In this document: positions 36,843 to 45,080 of the stretch, in pieces
Layout: each line of letters begins with the position of its first letter
Numbering within the stretch: position 1 is the first letter of the stretch
DNA from: Streptomyces camelliae
Lineage (GTDB): Bacteria > Actinomycetota > Actinomycetes > Streptomycetales > Streptomycetaceae
DNA length: 64,000 nucleotides
NCBI RefSeq assembly: GCF_027625935.1
Contig: NZ_CP115300.1
Coordinates: 2,666,001-2,730,000 of the forward strand
Direction of reading: 5' to 3'
Notes under the pieces: generated by a model
Told to the model about the DNA's origin: nothing
Database searches by the model: none
What the model saw: the letters and a program-made list of their open reading frames with translations, nothing else
Made by a program: the position numbers and the translations under genes

Positions 36843-38552
36843 TCAGCCGGCCGCCGTGCCGTTCTCGTCGAGGAGCTTCTTGTACCAGTCGCGCAGCTTG
36901 TCGCCGCCCCTGCTCTTCCAGTCGGAGACGGCCTGCTGCATGTCGCTGATCTTCTTTCGGCCGCGGGTGATGTCGTCCTCAAGCGTTTCGAAGTTGTCGC
37001 CGAGGTTGGTGTAGCGGGACGGCTCGGTGATCATCTGGCCGTAGAAGCTGGACTTCTTGGTGAAGGCACCCATCCGCTGCTGCCACTCGACCTGGGCCTT
37101 GGCGACGTCGGGGAAGTCGGGGTGGGCGATGGTGGGGGCGGGGCTCGCGACCATGACGTAGGCGTTCATGACCTCGTTGTTGCCCTGGGTGGTCTTGACT
37201 GGTACGCCGTTCTTGACCGTGTAGTCCGCGCCCTGGACACCGTAGTTGGTGGCCATGTACTCCTTGGTGCCGTACGGTGCGGCGGTGACGTTGGCGACGG
37301 CCAGCGCGTCACGGATCACGGACTGCGAGGCCTTCTTGTTGATGAAGGCGAAGATACCGGCGGGCTGTTCGGCCCACAGTCGCGGATCGCCGCCGTCGTG
37401 GCCGAAGATGTCCATGCCCCAGATCTTGAACTGCGGGTTCTGGACGGCCTGTTCAGCAGTGCGGCCCCACCACTGGGAGATGTTGTTGGGGTAGATCAGG
37501 AACTCGCCGGCCGCGAACTTGGGGCCCGGGTCGGGGGCGCTCTTGCCCATCATCGCGTCGGGGTGGACGTATCCGGCAGCGAAGAGCTTGCGGGCCCACT
37601 CCAGCGCTTCGAGGTACTCCTGGGTCTCGATGCGGTTGATCAGCTTGCCGTCGACGAGGTTCCAGCCGAGCGCCTTCTCGCTGCCGGAGAGCACGCCGAA
37701 CATCTGGAAGGCGGTCCACTTCATGTCCAGGCAGGCCCAGCGCTTGGCCTTGGCGTTGGTGATCTCCTTGGCGAGGGACATGAACTCGTCCGCGGAGCGC
37801 GGGACCTGGTAGCCCTCCTTGTCGAAGATGTCCTTGCGGTAGAGGGGCACCATGCTGGTGACGTACGAGGAGGGCATCGGCAGGCCGCGCAGCTTGCCGC
37901 CGATGATGCAACGCTGCCAGGCGTCGGTCGGGATGGCCGCGAGGTTCGGGTAGTCCTTGACAGCTTCGCCGGAGAGGTAGGGGCCGAGGTCGGCGAACTT
38001 GCTGATGATGGCGGTGGGTATCTTGCCGCCCATGTTCCAGCTGGGGACGACCACGACGTCGGGTACGTCGCTGGAGGCGAGGACCGCGCCGAGCTTCTGG
38101 TCGTAGGTGTTGCCGTCCTGGTTCTGCCAGACGACGTCGACGCCGATCATGTCGTTCATCGTCTTGTAGTAGTCGTTGTCGCTCTTGGGCGGGGAGCCCC
38201 AGAACGGCGACATGATGGTGACCTTGCCGCCCTTGCCGAGCTTCTTGGGGACGGAGGTCTTCAGGGTCGCCAGGTCGAGCTTGCCGGTGAAGCCGATCGG
38301 CGAGCCGTTCTTGGACGGGATGTCCGGCACCACCACGTTGCTCGCCACGTAGGACGGCAGCAGCTTCTTCTCGCCCTTGCCTCCGGAGGAACCGCCGCCC
38401 GTGCCGCTGTCCGAGCTGCCGCAGGCGGTGAGCAACGGCATGCCTCCGGCGACCGCCGCGGCGGCGACCGCGGTGGAGGCGAGGAAGCTCCTCCGGCTGG
38501 GCGAGTCTCTCCGGCTGGGCGCGGAGGAGGCGGAAGCGGCGTTCGGCGTCAT
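36843..38552 (-). CDS. Sugar ABC transporter substrate-binding lipoprotein
   Basis: 569 residues, large as in LplA-type binding proteins. N-terminus has a twin-arginine motif SRRSFLAST, hydrophobic stretch, and lipobox LLTACGSS, so a Tat-exported, lipid-anchored protein is expected; a Gly/Ser linker follows. The mature part is a two-domain family-1 solute-binding protein (KVTIMSPFWGSPP; EFLIYPNNISQWW). It is the first gene of the transporter operon; a GAAGCGCTTC operator lies 124 bases upstream. Size and context suggest binding of large branched oligosaccharides. Confidence 0.92.
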   Translation of the reverse strand: MTPNAASASSAPSRRDSPSRRSFLASTAVAAAAVAGGMPLLTACGSSDSGTGGGSSGGKGEKKLLPSYVASNVVVPDIPSKNGSPIGFTGKLDLATLKTSVPKKLGKGGKVTIMSPFWGSPPKSDNDYYKTMNDMIGVDVVWQNQDGNTYDQKLGAVLASSDVPDVVVVPSWNMGGKIPTAIISKFADLGPYLSGEAVKDYPNLAAIPTDAWQRCIIGGKLRGLPMPSSYVTSMVPLYRKDIFDKEGYQVPRSADEFMSLAKEITNAKAKRWACLDMKWTAFQMFGVLSGSEKALGWNLVDGKLINRIETQEYLEALEWARKLFAAGYVHPDAMMGKSAPDPGPKFAAGEFLIYPNNISQWWGRTAEQAVQNPQFKIWGMDIFGHDGGDPRLWAEQPAGIFAFINKKASQSVIRDALAVANVTAAPYGTKEYMATNYGVQGADYTVKNGVPVKTTQGNNEVMNAYVMVASPAPTIAHPDFPDVAKAQVEWQQRMGAFTKKSSFYGQMITEPSRYTNLGDNFETLEDDITRGRKKISDMQQAVSDWKSRGGDKLRDWYKKLLDENGTAAG

Positions 38553-38675
38553 TGCGTCAACCCTTCATGGCGCACCAGGACACCCGGCGGTGGCCGTCGG
38601 CTGCGGTGTCTTGAGTGGATCTGGCTGAGCTGAATCTGGCGGGGAAACATGCTTCGGAGAGGCTGAGAGGCTCAG

Positions 38676-38689
38676 TCGAAGCGCTTCGA
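38676..38689. promoter_or_regulatory. Operator O3 before the ABC transporter
   Basis: Perfect 14-bp palindrome TCGAAGCGCTTCGA, same as the centre of O1 before lacI. Confidence 0.8.
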
Positions 38690-38867
38690 TGTTGCTGCGA
38701 GGTTAAGTGAACACATGGGGGCGCACAAGGGTCGCTCCCAAGATTCCTGCGATGCGCTCCGCTCCTGCGGAGCCGTCATGCGCCCTTGCGAAGACGGCAA
38801 GATGTCGGCTCTCTTGCGCCCTCTTCACGCACGGGACCTTGACACTCCGGCCCCACTCGACCGAGCA

Positions 38868-38881
38868 TCGAAGCGCTTCGA
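38868..38881. promoter_or_regulatory. Operator O4 before GH3
   Basis: Perfect 14-bp palindrome TCGAAGCGCTTCGA, 38 bases before the GH3 start and downstream of TTGACA. Its place over the expected -10 fits repression. Confidence 0.8.
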
Positions 38882-38918
38882 AAGCGTCTCGTCGCTCCAT
38901 CCGCAAGGGGAACCGCTC

Positions 38919-41753
38919 GTGACCGTTGACTCGCCGTCCGCCCTGCCGTTCCGCGATCCGCATCTGCCGTTCGCGAAGCGCATCGACGATCTGCTGGCGC
39001 GGCTCACCCTGGACGAGAAGATCTCCTTCCTGCACCAGTTCACGCCGGCCGTCGAGCGCCTGGGCATCGCCGCCTTCCGCACCGGCCAGGAGGCCCTGCA
39101 CGGGGTGGCCTGGATGGGCCCGGCGACGGTGTTCCCGCAGGCCGTGGGCCTGGGCGCGACCTGGAACCCGGAGCTGGTGCGGCGGGTCGGCGAGGCGGTG
39201 TCCAAGGAGGTCCGCGCGATGCGGGCCCGGGACGAGCGGGTCGGGCTCAACGTCTGGTCGCCGACGGTCAATCTGCTGCGCCATCCGCTGTGGGGCCGTA
39301 ACGAGGAGGGGTACGCGGAGGACCCGAAGCTGACCTCGGCGATCGCCACGGCGTACACCCACGGCCTGCGCGGCGACCATCCGCTGTACTGGCGCACCGC
39401 GCCCGTCCTGAAGCACTGGCTGGCCCACAACAACGAGACGGACCGCGCCACGTCGTCCGCCTCCGTCCGCCCGCGCGTGCTGCACGAGTACGATCTGCGC
39501 GCCTTCCGGGAGACGGTCGAGGCGGGCGCGGTGGCCGGGGTGATGCCGGCGTACAACCTGGTCAACGGCCGCCCCAACCACGTCTCCCCGTATCTGCGCG
39601 ACCCGTTGCGGACCTGGACCGGGGAGGAGCTGCTGGTCTGCTCGGACGCGGGCGCACCCTCCAATCTGGTCGACGCCGAGCACTACTTCGACACCCACGA
39701 GGAGGCCACCGCGGCCGCGCTGCTGGCGGGCGTGGACAGCTTCACCGACCACGGCACGGACGGTTCGCAGATCGTCGAGCGGGTGCGGAAGGCGTACGAG
39801 CAGGGCCTGTTGAGCGAGGCGGACATCGACACCGCCGTACGCCGGCAGCTCTCCGTCCGGTTCCGGCTCGCCGAGTTCGACCCGCACTACGACCCGCACG
39901 TCTGCACCGGCGAGTTCGACACCCCGGGGCACCGGGCACTCGCCCGGGAGGCCGCCGAGCAGGCGGTCGTGCTGCTGAAGAACGACGACGACCTGCTGCC
40001 GCTCGCGCCCGACACCCGGATCGCGGTGGTCGGCCTGCTCGCCGACGAGTGCAAGCTCGACTGGTACAGCGGCAGTCTGCTGCACCGGTCCACCCCTCTG
40101 GAGGGCCTGTACGAGCGGTTCGGCGCCGAGCGCGTGGAGTTCGCGGAGGGCGTGGACCGGGTCCGGCTGCGCACCGCCGCCGGCGCGTTCCTGCAGGTGC
40201 CGCCGACGGACGCGCCGGACGAGGCACGCGGCGCCGAGGGCGCACTGGACCCGGCGCTGCTGGCCGGCCGCACCGATCTGCCGCCGCTCACCGCGGAGGT
40301 GACCGGCACCGAGTTCGCGCTGGTGGACTGGGGCGAGGGCGTGCTGACCCTGCGGGCGCCGGACGGCCGGTATCTGTCGGTCGCCGAGGACGGGTATGTC
40401 CGCGCCTCGGCCGACCAGCCGGGCGGGTGGGTGGTCCAGGAGACCTTCCGTCTCGAACCGCACCACAACGGTCACCTCCTCAGGCATCTGGGCACGGGTC
40501 GCCATGTCCGTGTCGCCGCCGACGGCGTGCAGGTTGCCGACTCCGGTGACGTCTTCGAGGTGATCACGGTCGAGCGGGGCGAGGAGGCCGTGGCCCGGGT
40601 CGCGGAGGCGGCGGAGGTCGTCCTGGTGGTCGCGGGCAACGACCCGCACATCAACGGCCGCGAGACCGAGGACCGTACAACCCTCGCCCTGCCGGAGCAC
40701 CAGCAGCGGCTGCTGCGTGCGGCCCGCGCCGCGAACCCGCGTACGGTACTGATCCTGACCTCGGCCTATCCGTACGCGGTGGACGTGGCGCGGCTCCCGG
40801 CCGCGCTGTGGACCGCGCACGGCGGACAGGCGGCGGGCACGGCACTGGCCCGGGTCCTGGCCGGCGACGTCTCCCCGGCGGGCCGGCTGCCGCAGACCTG
40901 GTACGCCTCGGACGCCGATCTGCCCGACCTGTTCGACTACGACGTGATCGGCGGCCGCCAGACCTATCTGTACTTCGAGGGCACCCCGCTGTTCCCCTTC
41001 GGGCACGGCCTGTCGTACGCGTCGTTCGGCTACGGCGACCTCGTGGCCGGTGTCGCGGACGGCGCGCTCACGGTCTCCTGCTCGGTGACGAACACGGGGG
41101 ACCGGGTGGCGGACGAGGTGGTCCAGCTCTACGGGCGGGCCGTGGACCCGTCGGTGACCCGCCCGCGCCGCGAGCTGCTGGCGCACCGCCGGCTCACCCT
41201 CACGCCCGGCGAGCGGGCCGAGGTGTCCTTCGGCGTCCCGCTGTCCGCGCTGGAGTTCTGGGACGTGGCGCACGATGGACCGCGCCTGGAGACGGGGCCG
41301 TACGAGCTGCTGGTCGGCGCGTCCAGCGAGGACGTGCGGCTGCGTACGACGGTCCACCTCGACGGCACCGGGCCCGCGCCCCGTCCGGTGGCCCGGCGGG
41401 GCCTCGCGGGCGTGGACTTCGACGAGCAGTCGGGCGTCGCGATCGTGGACCGGACGCGGACGGCGGGCGACGCGGTGACTCCCGCCGACGGCGGTACGGC
41501 CGAACTGCTCTACCGCGCCTGCGACTTCGGTCCGGGCGTGACCGAGGTGAGCGCGCAGCTGGCGGGCGAGGGCGTACTCGAACTCTCCCTGGACGGCGGC
41601 CCGGTGCTCGCGGCTCTGCACCTGGACAGCCCCACCGCCGGCCCCTACGCCTACACCACCCTGGGCGCCGGCCTCGTCGCCGAGGGCGTGCACGACGTCC
41701 GCATCGGACTGCGCGGCCCGCTGCGGCTCGCGCACGTCGGCTTCTCCGGTTGA
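38919..41753 (+). CDS. GH3 glycosidase, probable beta-glucosidase
   Basis: 944 residues from GTG 38919 with AAGGGGA upstream; no signal peptide. N-terminal (alpha/beta) domain with KHWLAHNNETDR and nucleophile Asp243 in LLVCSDAGAP; C-terminal sandwich with LLKNDDDLLPLAP; fibronectin-III-like domain near residues 700-800. Residues about 410-545 interrupt the C-terminal domain with a fascin/beta-trefoil-like insertion (LRAPDGRYLSVAEDGYV), and the last 90 residues look like a CBM6-like jelly roll. Inserted binding domains suggest a preference for polymer-like or branched substrates. Preceded by O4. In the xyloglucan scheme it removes glucose (possibly xylose) from the trimmed backbone. Confidence 0.9.
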   Translation: MTVDSPSALPFRDPHLPFAKRIDDLLARLTLDEKISFLHQFTPAVERLGIAAFRTGQEALHGVAWMGPATVFPQAVGLGATWNPELVRRVGEAVSKEVRAMRARDERVGLNVWSPTVNLLRHPLWGRNEEGYAEDPKLTSAIATAYTHGLRGDHPLYWRTAPVLKHWLAHNNETDRATSSASVRPRVLHEYDLRAFRETVEAGAVAGVMPAYNLVNGRPNHVSPYLRDPLRTWTGEELLVCSDAGAPSNLVDAEHYFDTHEEATAAALLAGVDSFTDHGTDGSQIVERVRKAYEQGLLSEADIDTAVRRQLSVRFRLAEFDPHYDPHVCTGEFDTPGHRALAREAAEQAVVLLKNDDDLLPLAPDTRIAVVGLLADECKLDWYSGSLLHRSTPLEGLYERFGAERVEFAEGVDRVRLRTAAGAFLQVPPTDAPDEARGAEGALDPALLAGRTDLPPLTAEVTGTEFALVDWGEGVLTLRAPDGRYLSVAEDGYVRASADQPGGWVVQETFRLEPHHNGHLLRHLGTGRHVRVAADGVQVADSGDVFEVITVERGEEAVARVAEAAEVVLVVAGNDPHINGRETEDRTTLALPEHQQRLLRAARAANPRTVLILTSAYPYAVDVARLPAALWTAHGGQAAGTALARVLAGDVSPAGRLPQTWYASDADLPDLFDYDVIGGRQTYLYFEGTPLFPFGHGLSYASFGYGDLVAGVADGALTVSCSVTNTGDRVADEVVQLYGRAVDPSVTRPRRELLAHRRLTLTPGERAEVSFGVPLSALEFWDVAHDGPRLETGPYELLVGASSEDVRLRTTVHLDGTGPAPRPVARRGLAGVDFDEQSGVAIVDRTRTAGDAVTPADGGTAELLYRACDFGPGVTEVSAQLAGEGVLELSLDGGPVLAALHLDSPTAGPYAYTTLGAGLVAEGVHDVRIGLRGPLRLAHVGFSG

Positions 41754-41775
41754 GGGTCCGGAGGAGACGACGACA

Positions 41776-41819
41776 AGAAGGGGTCCGGCACCGGAAGGCA
41801 GCGGTGCCGGACCCCTTCT
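41776..41819. terminator. Terminator after GH3
   Basis: An 18-bp stem with the core AAGGGGTCCGGCACCG, complementary to 41802-41817, around an 8-base loop, 22 bases past the GH3 stop. It ends in TTCT. Confidence 0.85.
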
Positions 41820-41841
41820 CCGTGGCGGGCCAGCCGCCATC

Positions 41842-41866
41842 AGGTTATATGAAAATGATTCCCATT
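41842..41866. promoter_or_regulatory. Orphan AT-rich box resembling a Zur/Fur-family site
   Basis: TATATGAAAATGATTCCCAT stands out in very GC-rich DNA. Streptomyces Zur boxes contain TGAAAATGATTTTCA; here the first half matches and the second half is changed. It lies between two convergent genes, where no promoter is expected. It may be a leftover of a lost zinc-regulated gene. Confidence 0.35.
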
Positions 41867-41878
41867 AGCCAGGGGCTG

Positions 41879-43246
41879 TCAGCCGTGGCTCGCCTTGGCC
41901 AGGGCCGGCACGAAGGTCAGGGCGTTGAGCGTGCCCACGCCGGTGGCCATGTCGTAGCCGCCCACGGCCTTGTAGCCCTTGACGCCCTGGTAGCTGTTGT
42001 CCGTGCCGTCGTTGACGTCGACGATGCCGGAGCCCTTGCGGCCTTCGAGGGTGTAGAGGGCCTGGTTGATGTCGCCCAGGCGGTGGCCGGCCGCCTGGTC
42101 GGCGAGGGCGACGATGCCCGAGAAGAGCGGGCTGGCCTCGCTGGTGCCGCCGGCGACGTCCCAGCCGGTGGCGGTCGGGTCGTAGCTGGAGTAGGTCCAG
42201 GCACCGCCGTTGACCGCGGCGGCCATGGAGATGTCCGGGGTGCCGCGGCGGGTGCCGACGACGTTCTGCACGCGGTTCTGGAACGACGGCCGGGTGAAGA
42301 CGTGGGACTGGCCGCCGCCGCCCGCGCCGTAGTCGTTGTAGACGCTGTCCGGCTTGACGCGCTCACCCTTGTCGTTCAGGTGGAGCTGGGTGCCGCCGAT
42401 GGAGGTGACCAGCGGGTCCGAGGACGGCCAGGAGTTGACGCGGTACTTGTAGTAGCCCTTGCCGTCCGCGGTGTTGTCGGTGGCGCCGCCGTCGCCGGAG
42501 GAGGCGAGGACGGTCACGTGCTTGCGGGCCGCGGCCTCGAAGGCGTAGCGCAGCTTCTTGATGCTGGAGAAGTCGCCCTTGGAGAAGCCCGGGAAGGTGT
42601 TCTCGGTGGCGCCGAAGCTCTGGCTGATGACGTCGCCGACCCCGTGGTCGATCAGGGACTTCTCGGCGCTCATCATCTCCGGCAGACCGGTGGTGCCCTC
42701 CGTCTCGGCGACGGCCGTCTCCACCAGGACGATCCTGGCGCCCGGCGCGACGGCGTGGGCCATCTCGACGTCGAGGGTGGTCTCGCCGGCCCAGCCGGTC
42801 ATGTCGGAGTTCTTCGGGTCGAACTTCGGCACGTGGCCCCACTTGACCACGTCGACCTTGGTGCTGGGCAGCCCGAACTGCTTGCTGTAGACGTCGAGGT
42901 CGTGCTGGACCGTCGGCGACCCGTACGAGTCGACGATGACGATCGTGCGCCCCTTGCCCGTGATGCCCTTCTTGTACAGCGCGTTGAGGTTGTACGCGGT
43001 TCTGTACTGGAGCGGGGTGTAGCAGTTGATGTGCCACTTGGCCTGGCACTGCGCGATGGGCAGGGGGCTGGCCACGTCGCGCGCGAGGGTGTGCCCCGCG
43101 AGGGCCGGCTGCGCGAAGGTGTGCGGTACGCCGGCGGGCGCGGCGGTGGTGGCGCCGGCCGTGGAGAGGGTCGCCAGTCCTGCGGCGACGAGTGCGGCGG
43201 TGGCGGCGGAGGCCGCGAGGCCGCGCCCGGTTCGGGCTATGTGCAT
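41879..43246 (-). CDS. Secreted S53 (sedolisin-like) protease
   Basis: 455 residues from ATG 43246. Signal peptide (SAATAALVAAGLATLSTAGA) leads to a subtilisin-fold serine-carboxyl protease. The catalytic Glu and Asp lie in GETTLDVEMAHAVAPGA, the catalytic Ser in AGGTSEASPLFSG, and the oxyanion Asp region is in SSGDGGATD. The calcium-binding C-terminal site is around DVNDGTDNSYQGVKG and GGYDMATGVGTLN. Unlike many sedolisins it lacks a long pro-domain: only about 50 residues precede PLQYRTAYNLNALY. Monocistronic. Confidence 0.92.
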   Translation of the reverse strand: MHIARTGRGLAASAATAALVAAGLATLSTAGATTAAPAGVPHTFAQPALAGHTLARDVASPLPIAQCQAKWHINCYTPLQYRTAYNLNALYKKGITGKGRTIVIVDSYGSPTVQHDLDVYSKQFGLPSTKVDVVKWGHVPKFDPKNSDMTGWAGETTLDVEMAHAVAPGARIVLVETAVAETEGTTGLPEMMSAEKSLIDHGVGDVISQSFGATENTFPGFSKGDFSSIKKLRYAFEAAARKHVTVLASSGDGGATDNTADGKGYYKYRVNSWPSSDPLVTSIGGTQLHLNDKGERVKPDSVYNDYGAGGGGQSHVFTRPSFQNRVQNVVGTRRGTPDISMAAAVNGGAWTYSSYDPTATGWDVAGGTSEASPLFSGIVALADQAAGHRLGDINQALYTLEGRKGSGIVDVNDGTDNSYQGVKGYKAVGGYDMATGVGTLNALTFVPALAKASHG

Positions 43247-43387
43247 GTGTTCCCCTGAGTAGTCCGGAGTCGGACGTGGATCGGTCGCCTAAGTCGACAC
43301 ACAGACCGCCGGGTGAGTCATGCACAGAACAAGATTATTGACCGGCTGATGCCAAATCCTTTACCAGACCCGACCTTTCGTGAACAC

Positions 43388-43426
43388 GAACGGCCGCAGC
43401 CCCCGCACAGTGGGCTGCGGCCGTTC
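43388..43426. terminator. Terminator after the aldehyde dehydrogenase
   Basis: GAACGGCCGCAGCCC at 43388-43402 pairs with 43412-43426, 9-base loop, followed by TGTT; 24 bases past the stop of the leftward aldehyde dehydrogenase gene, and it may also insulate the S53 promoter. Confidence 0.8.
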
Positions 43427-43450
43427 TGTTACTGACCTGTCCGTGGCAGG

Positions 43451-44896
43451 TCAGAGCGCGAGACCGGTGAGAACCAGTACGCGCTCGTAGGTGTAGTCCT
43501 CCATCGCGAACCGCACGCCTTCGCGGCCCACGCCGGACTGCTTGGCGCCGCCGTACGGCATCTGGTCGGCGCGGTAGGACGGGACGTCGCCGATCACCAC
43601 GCCGCCGACCTCAAGGGCGCGGTGGGCGCGGAAGGCGACCTGCAGGTCGTGGGTGAACACGCCTGCCTGGAGGCCGTACTTGGAGGAGTTGACCGCGGCG
43701 AACGCCGCAGCCTCGCCGTCGGCCTTCTGCACGGTGAGGACGGGCCCGAAGACCTCCTCGCAGGCGATGGTCACGTCCGCCGGTACGTCGGTGAGGACGG
43801 TCGGCGCGTAGGAGGCGCCGTCGCGGTCGCCACCGGTGCGCAGCGTGGCGCCGGCCTCGACCGCCTCCTTCACCCAGGCCTCCACGCGCTTGGCCGCGTC
43901 CTCGCTGACCAGCGGGCCGACGTCCGTCTTGGCGTCGGACGGGTCACCGGTGACCTGGGCCTCGACGGCGGCGACGATGCGCGGCAGCAGCCGGTCGTAC
44001 ACCGACGCGTCGGCGATCACGCGCTGCACGGAGATGCAGGACTGGCCGCCCTGGTAGTTGGAGAAGGTCGCGATGCGGGTCGCGGCCCAGTCCAGGTCCT
44101 CGTCGCTCGCGAAGTCGGCGAGGACGACGGCCGCGCCGTTGCCGCCGAGCTCCAGCGTGCAGTGCTTGCGCGGCACCGAGTCCATGATCGCGTAGCCGAC
44201 CTTGTCGGAACCGGTGAAGGAGATCACCGGCAGGCGCTCGTCCTGGACCAGGGCGGGCATGCGGTCGTTGGACACCGGGAGGACCGACCAGGAACCGGCC
44301 GGCAGGTCGGTCTCGGCCAGCAGCTCGCCCAGGATCAGGCCGGAGAGCGGGGTGGCGGGCGCCGGCTTCAGAATGATGGGCGCGCCGACGGCGATCGCGG
44401 GGGCGACCTTGTGGGCGCACAGGTTCAGCGGGAAGTTGAACGGCGCGATGCCGAGCACGACGCCCTTCGGGAAGCGGCGGGTCAGCGCGAGGCGCCCCTG
44501 GCCGCCGGCGTCGGTGTCGAGCCGCTGGGCCTCACCGCCGTTGAACCGCCGGGCCTCCTCGGCGGCGAACCGGAACACGGACACGGCACGGCCGACCTCG
44601 CCCCGGGCCCACTTGATGGGCTTGCCGTTCTCGGCGGAGATCAGCTGGGCGATCTCCTCGGCACGCTCGGCCAGCCGCTTGCTGACGTGGTCGAGGGCGG
44701 CGGCGCGCACGTGGGCCGGGGTGGCGGCGAACTCGTCCCGCACCGCGTACGCGGCGGCCACAGCCTCCTCGACCTGGGCCTCGGTCGGCACGCTGACGGT
44801 GCCGACGAGCCGGCCGTCCCACGGGGAGGTGACGTCGAAGGTGTCCTCGCCGGTGACCTGGCGGCCGGCGAGCCAGAAGGCGTGGGTGGAAGTCAT
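43451..44896 (-). CDS. Aldehyde dehydrogenase, possible succinate-semialdehyde dehydrogenase
   Basis: 481 residues from ATG 44896. NAD(P)-dependent aldehyde oxidation. Catalytic Cys in NYQGGQSCISVQRV, Glu in LELGGNGAAVV, and cofactor loop SFTGSDKVGYAIM. Subfamily relates to phosphonoacetaldehyde or succinate-semialdehyde types. gabT lies 4.7 kb away and the polyamine operon 8.4 kb away, so oxidation of succinate semialdehyde from GABA is a reasonable guess. It follows the PucR gene on the same strand by 185 bases. Confidence 0.9.
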   Translation of the reverse strand: MTSTHAFWLAGRQVTGEDTFDVTSPWDGRLVGTVSVPTEAQVEEAVAAAYAVRDEFAATPAHVRAAALDHVSKRLAERAEEIAQLISAENGKPIKWARGEVGRAVSVFRFAAEEARRFNGGEAQRLDTDAGGQGRLALTRRFPKGVVLGIAPFNFPLNLCAHKVAPAIAVGAPIILKPAPATPLSGLILGELLAETDLPAGSWSVLPVSNDRMPALVQDERLPVISFTGSDKVGYAIMDSVPRKHCTLELGGNGAAVVLADFASDEDLDWAATRIATFSNYQGGQSCISVQRVIADASVYDRLLPRIVAAVEAQVTGDPSDAKTDVGPLVSEDAAKRVEAWVKEAVEAGATLRTGGDRDGASYAPTVLTDVPADVTIACEEVFGPVLTVQKADGEAAAFAAVNSSKYGLQAGVFTHDLQVAFRAHRALEVGGVVIGDVPSYRADQMPYGGAKQSGVGREGVRFAMEDYTYERVLVLTGLAL

Positions 44897-45080
44897 AGTC
44901 CGGGTCCCGGCCCTTCCATGTCGGAGGTGTGCTGGCTTGCGTGGTCCACGGTAGGGCGGGGGCGGCCGAGGGTCGTTTGTCCGAGTCGTAGCAGTAGCCG
45001 GACCGGCCACTACTGTTTGGACTATTCGGCGCTGACCTGTTCGGACAGCCGGACCAGCTGACCTTTCCCGGACCGTCGGA

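Larger units (their letters stand above)
38553..38918. promoter_or_regulatory. Divergent promoter region transporter / GH3
   Basis: 366 bases with two operators, one for each direction. On the plus strand a -35 like TTGACA at 38839-38844 lies with O4 over the place of the -10, about 17 bases later. No gene is supported. Confidence 0.7.
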
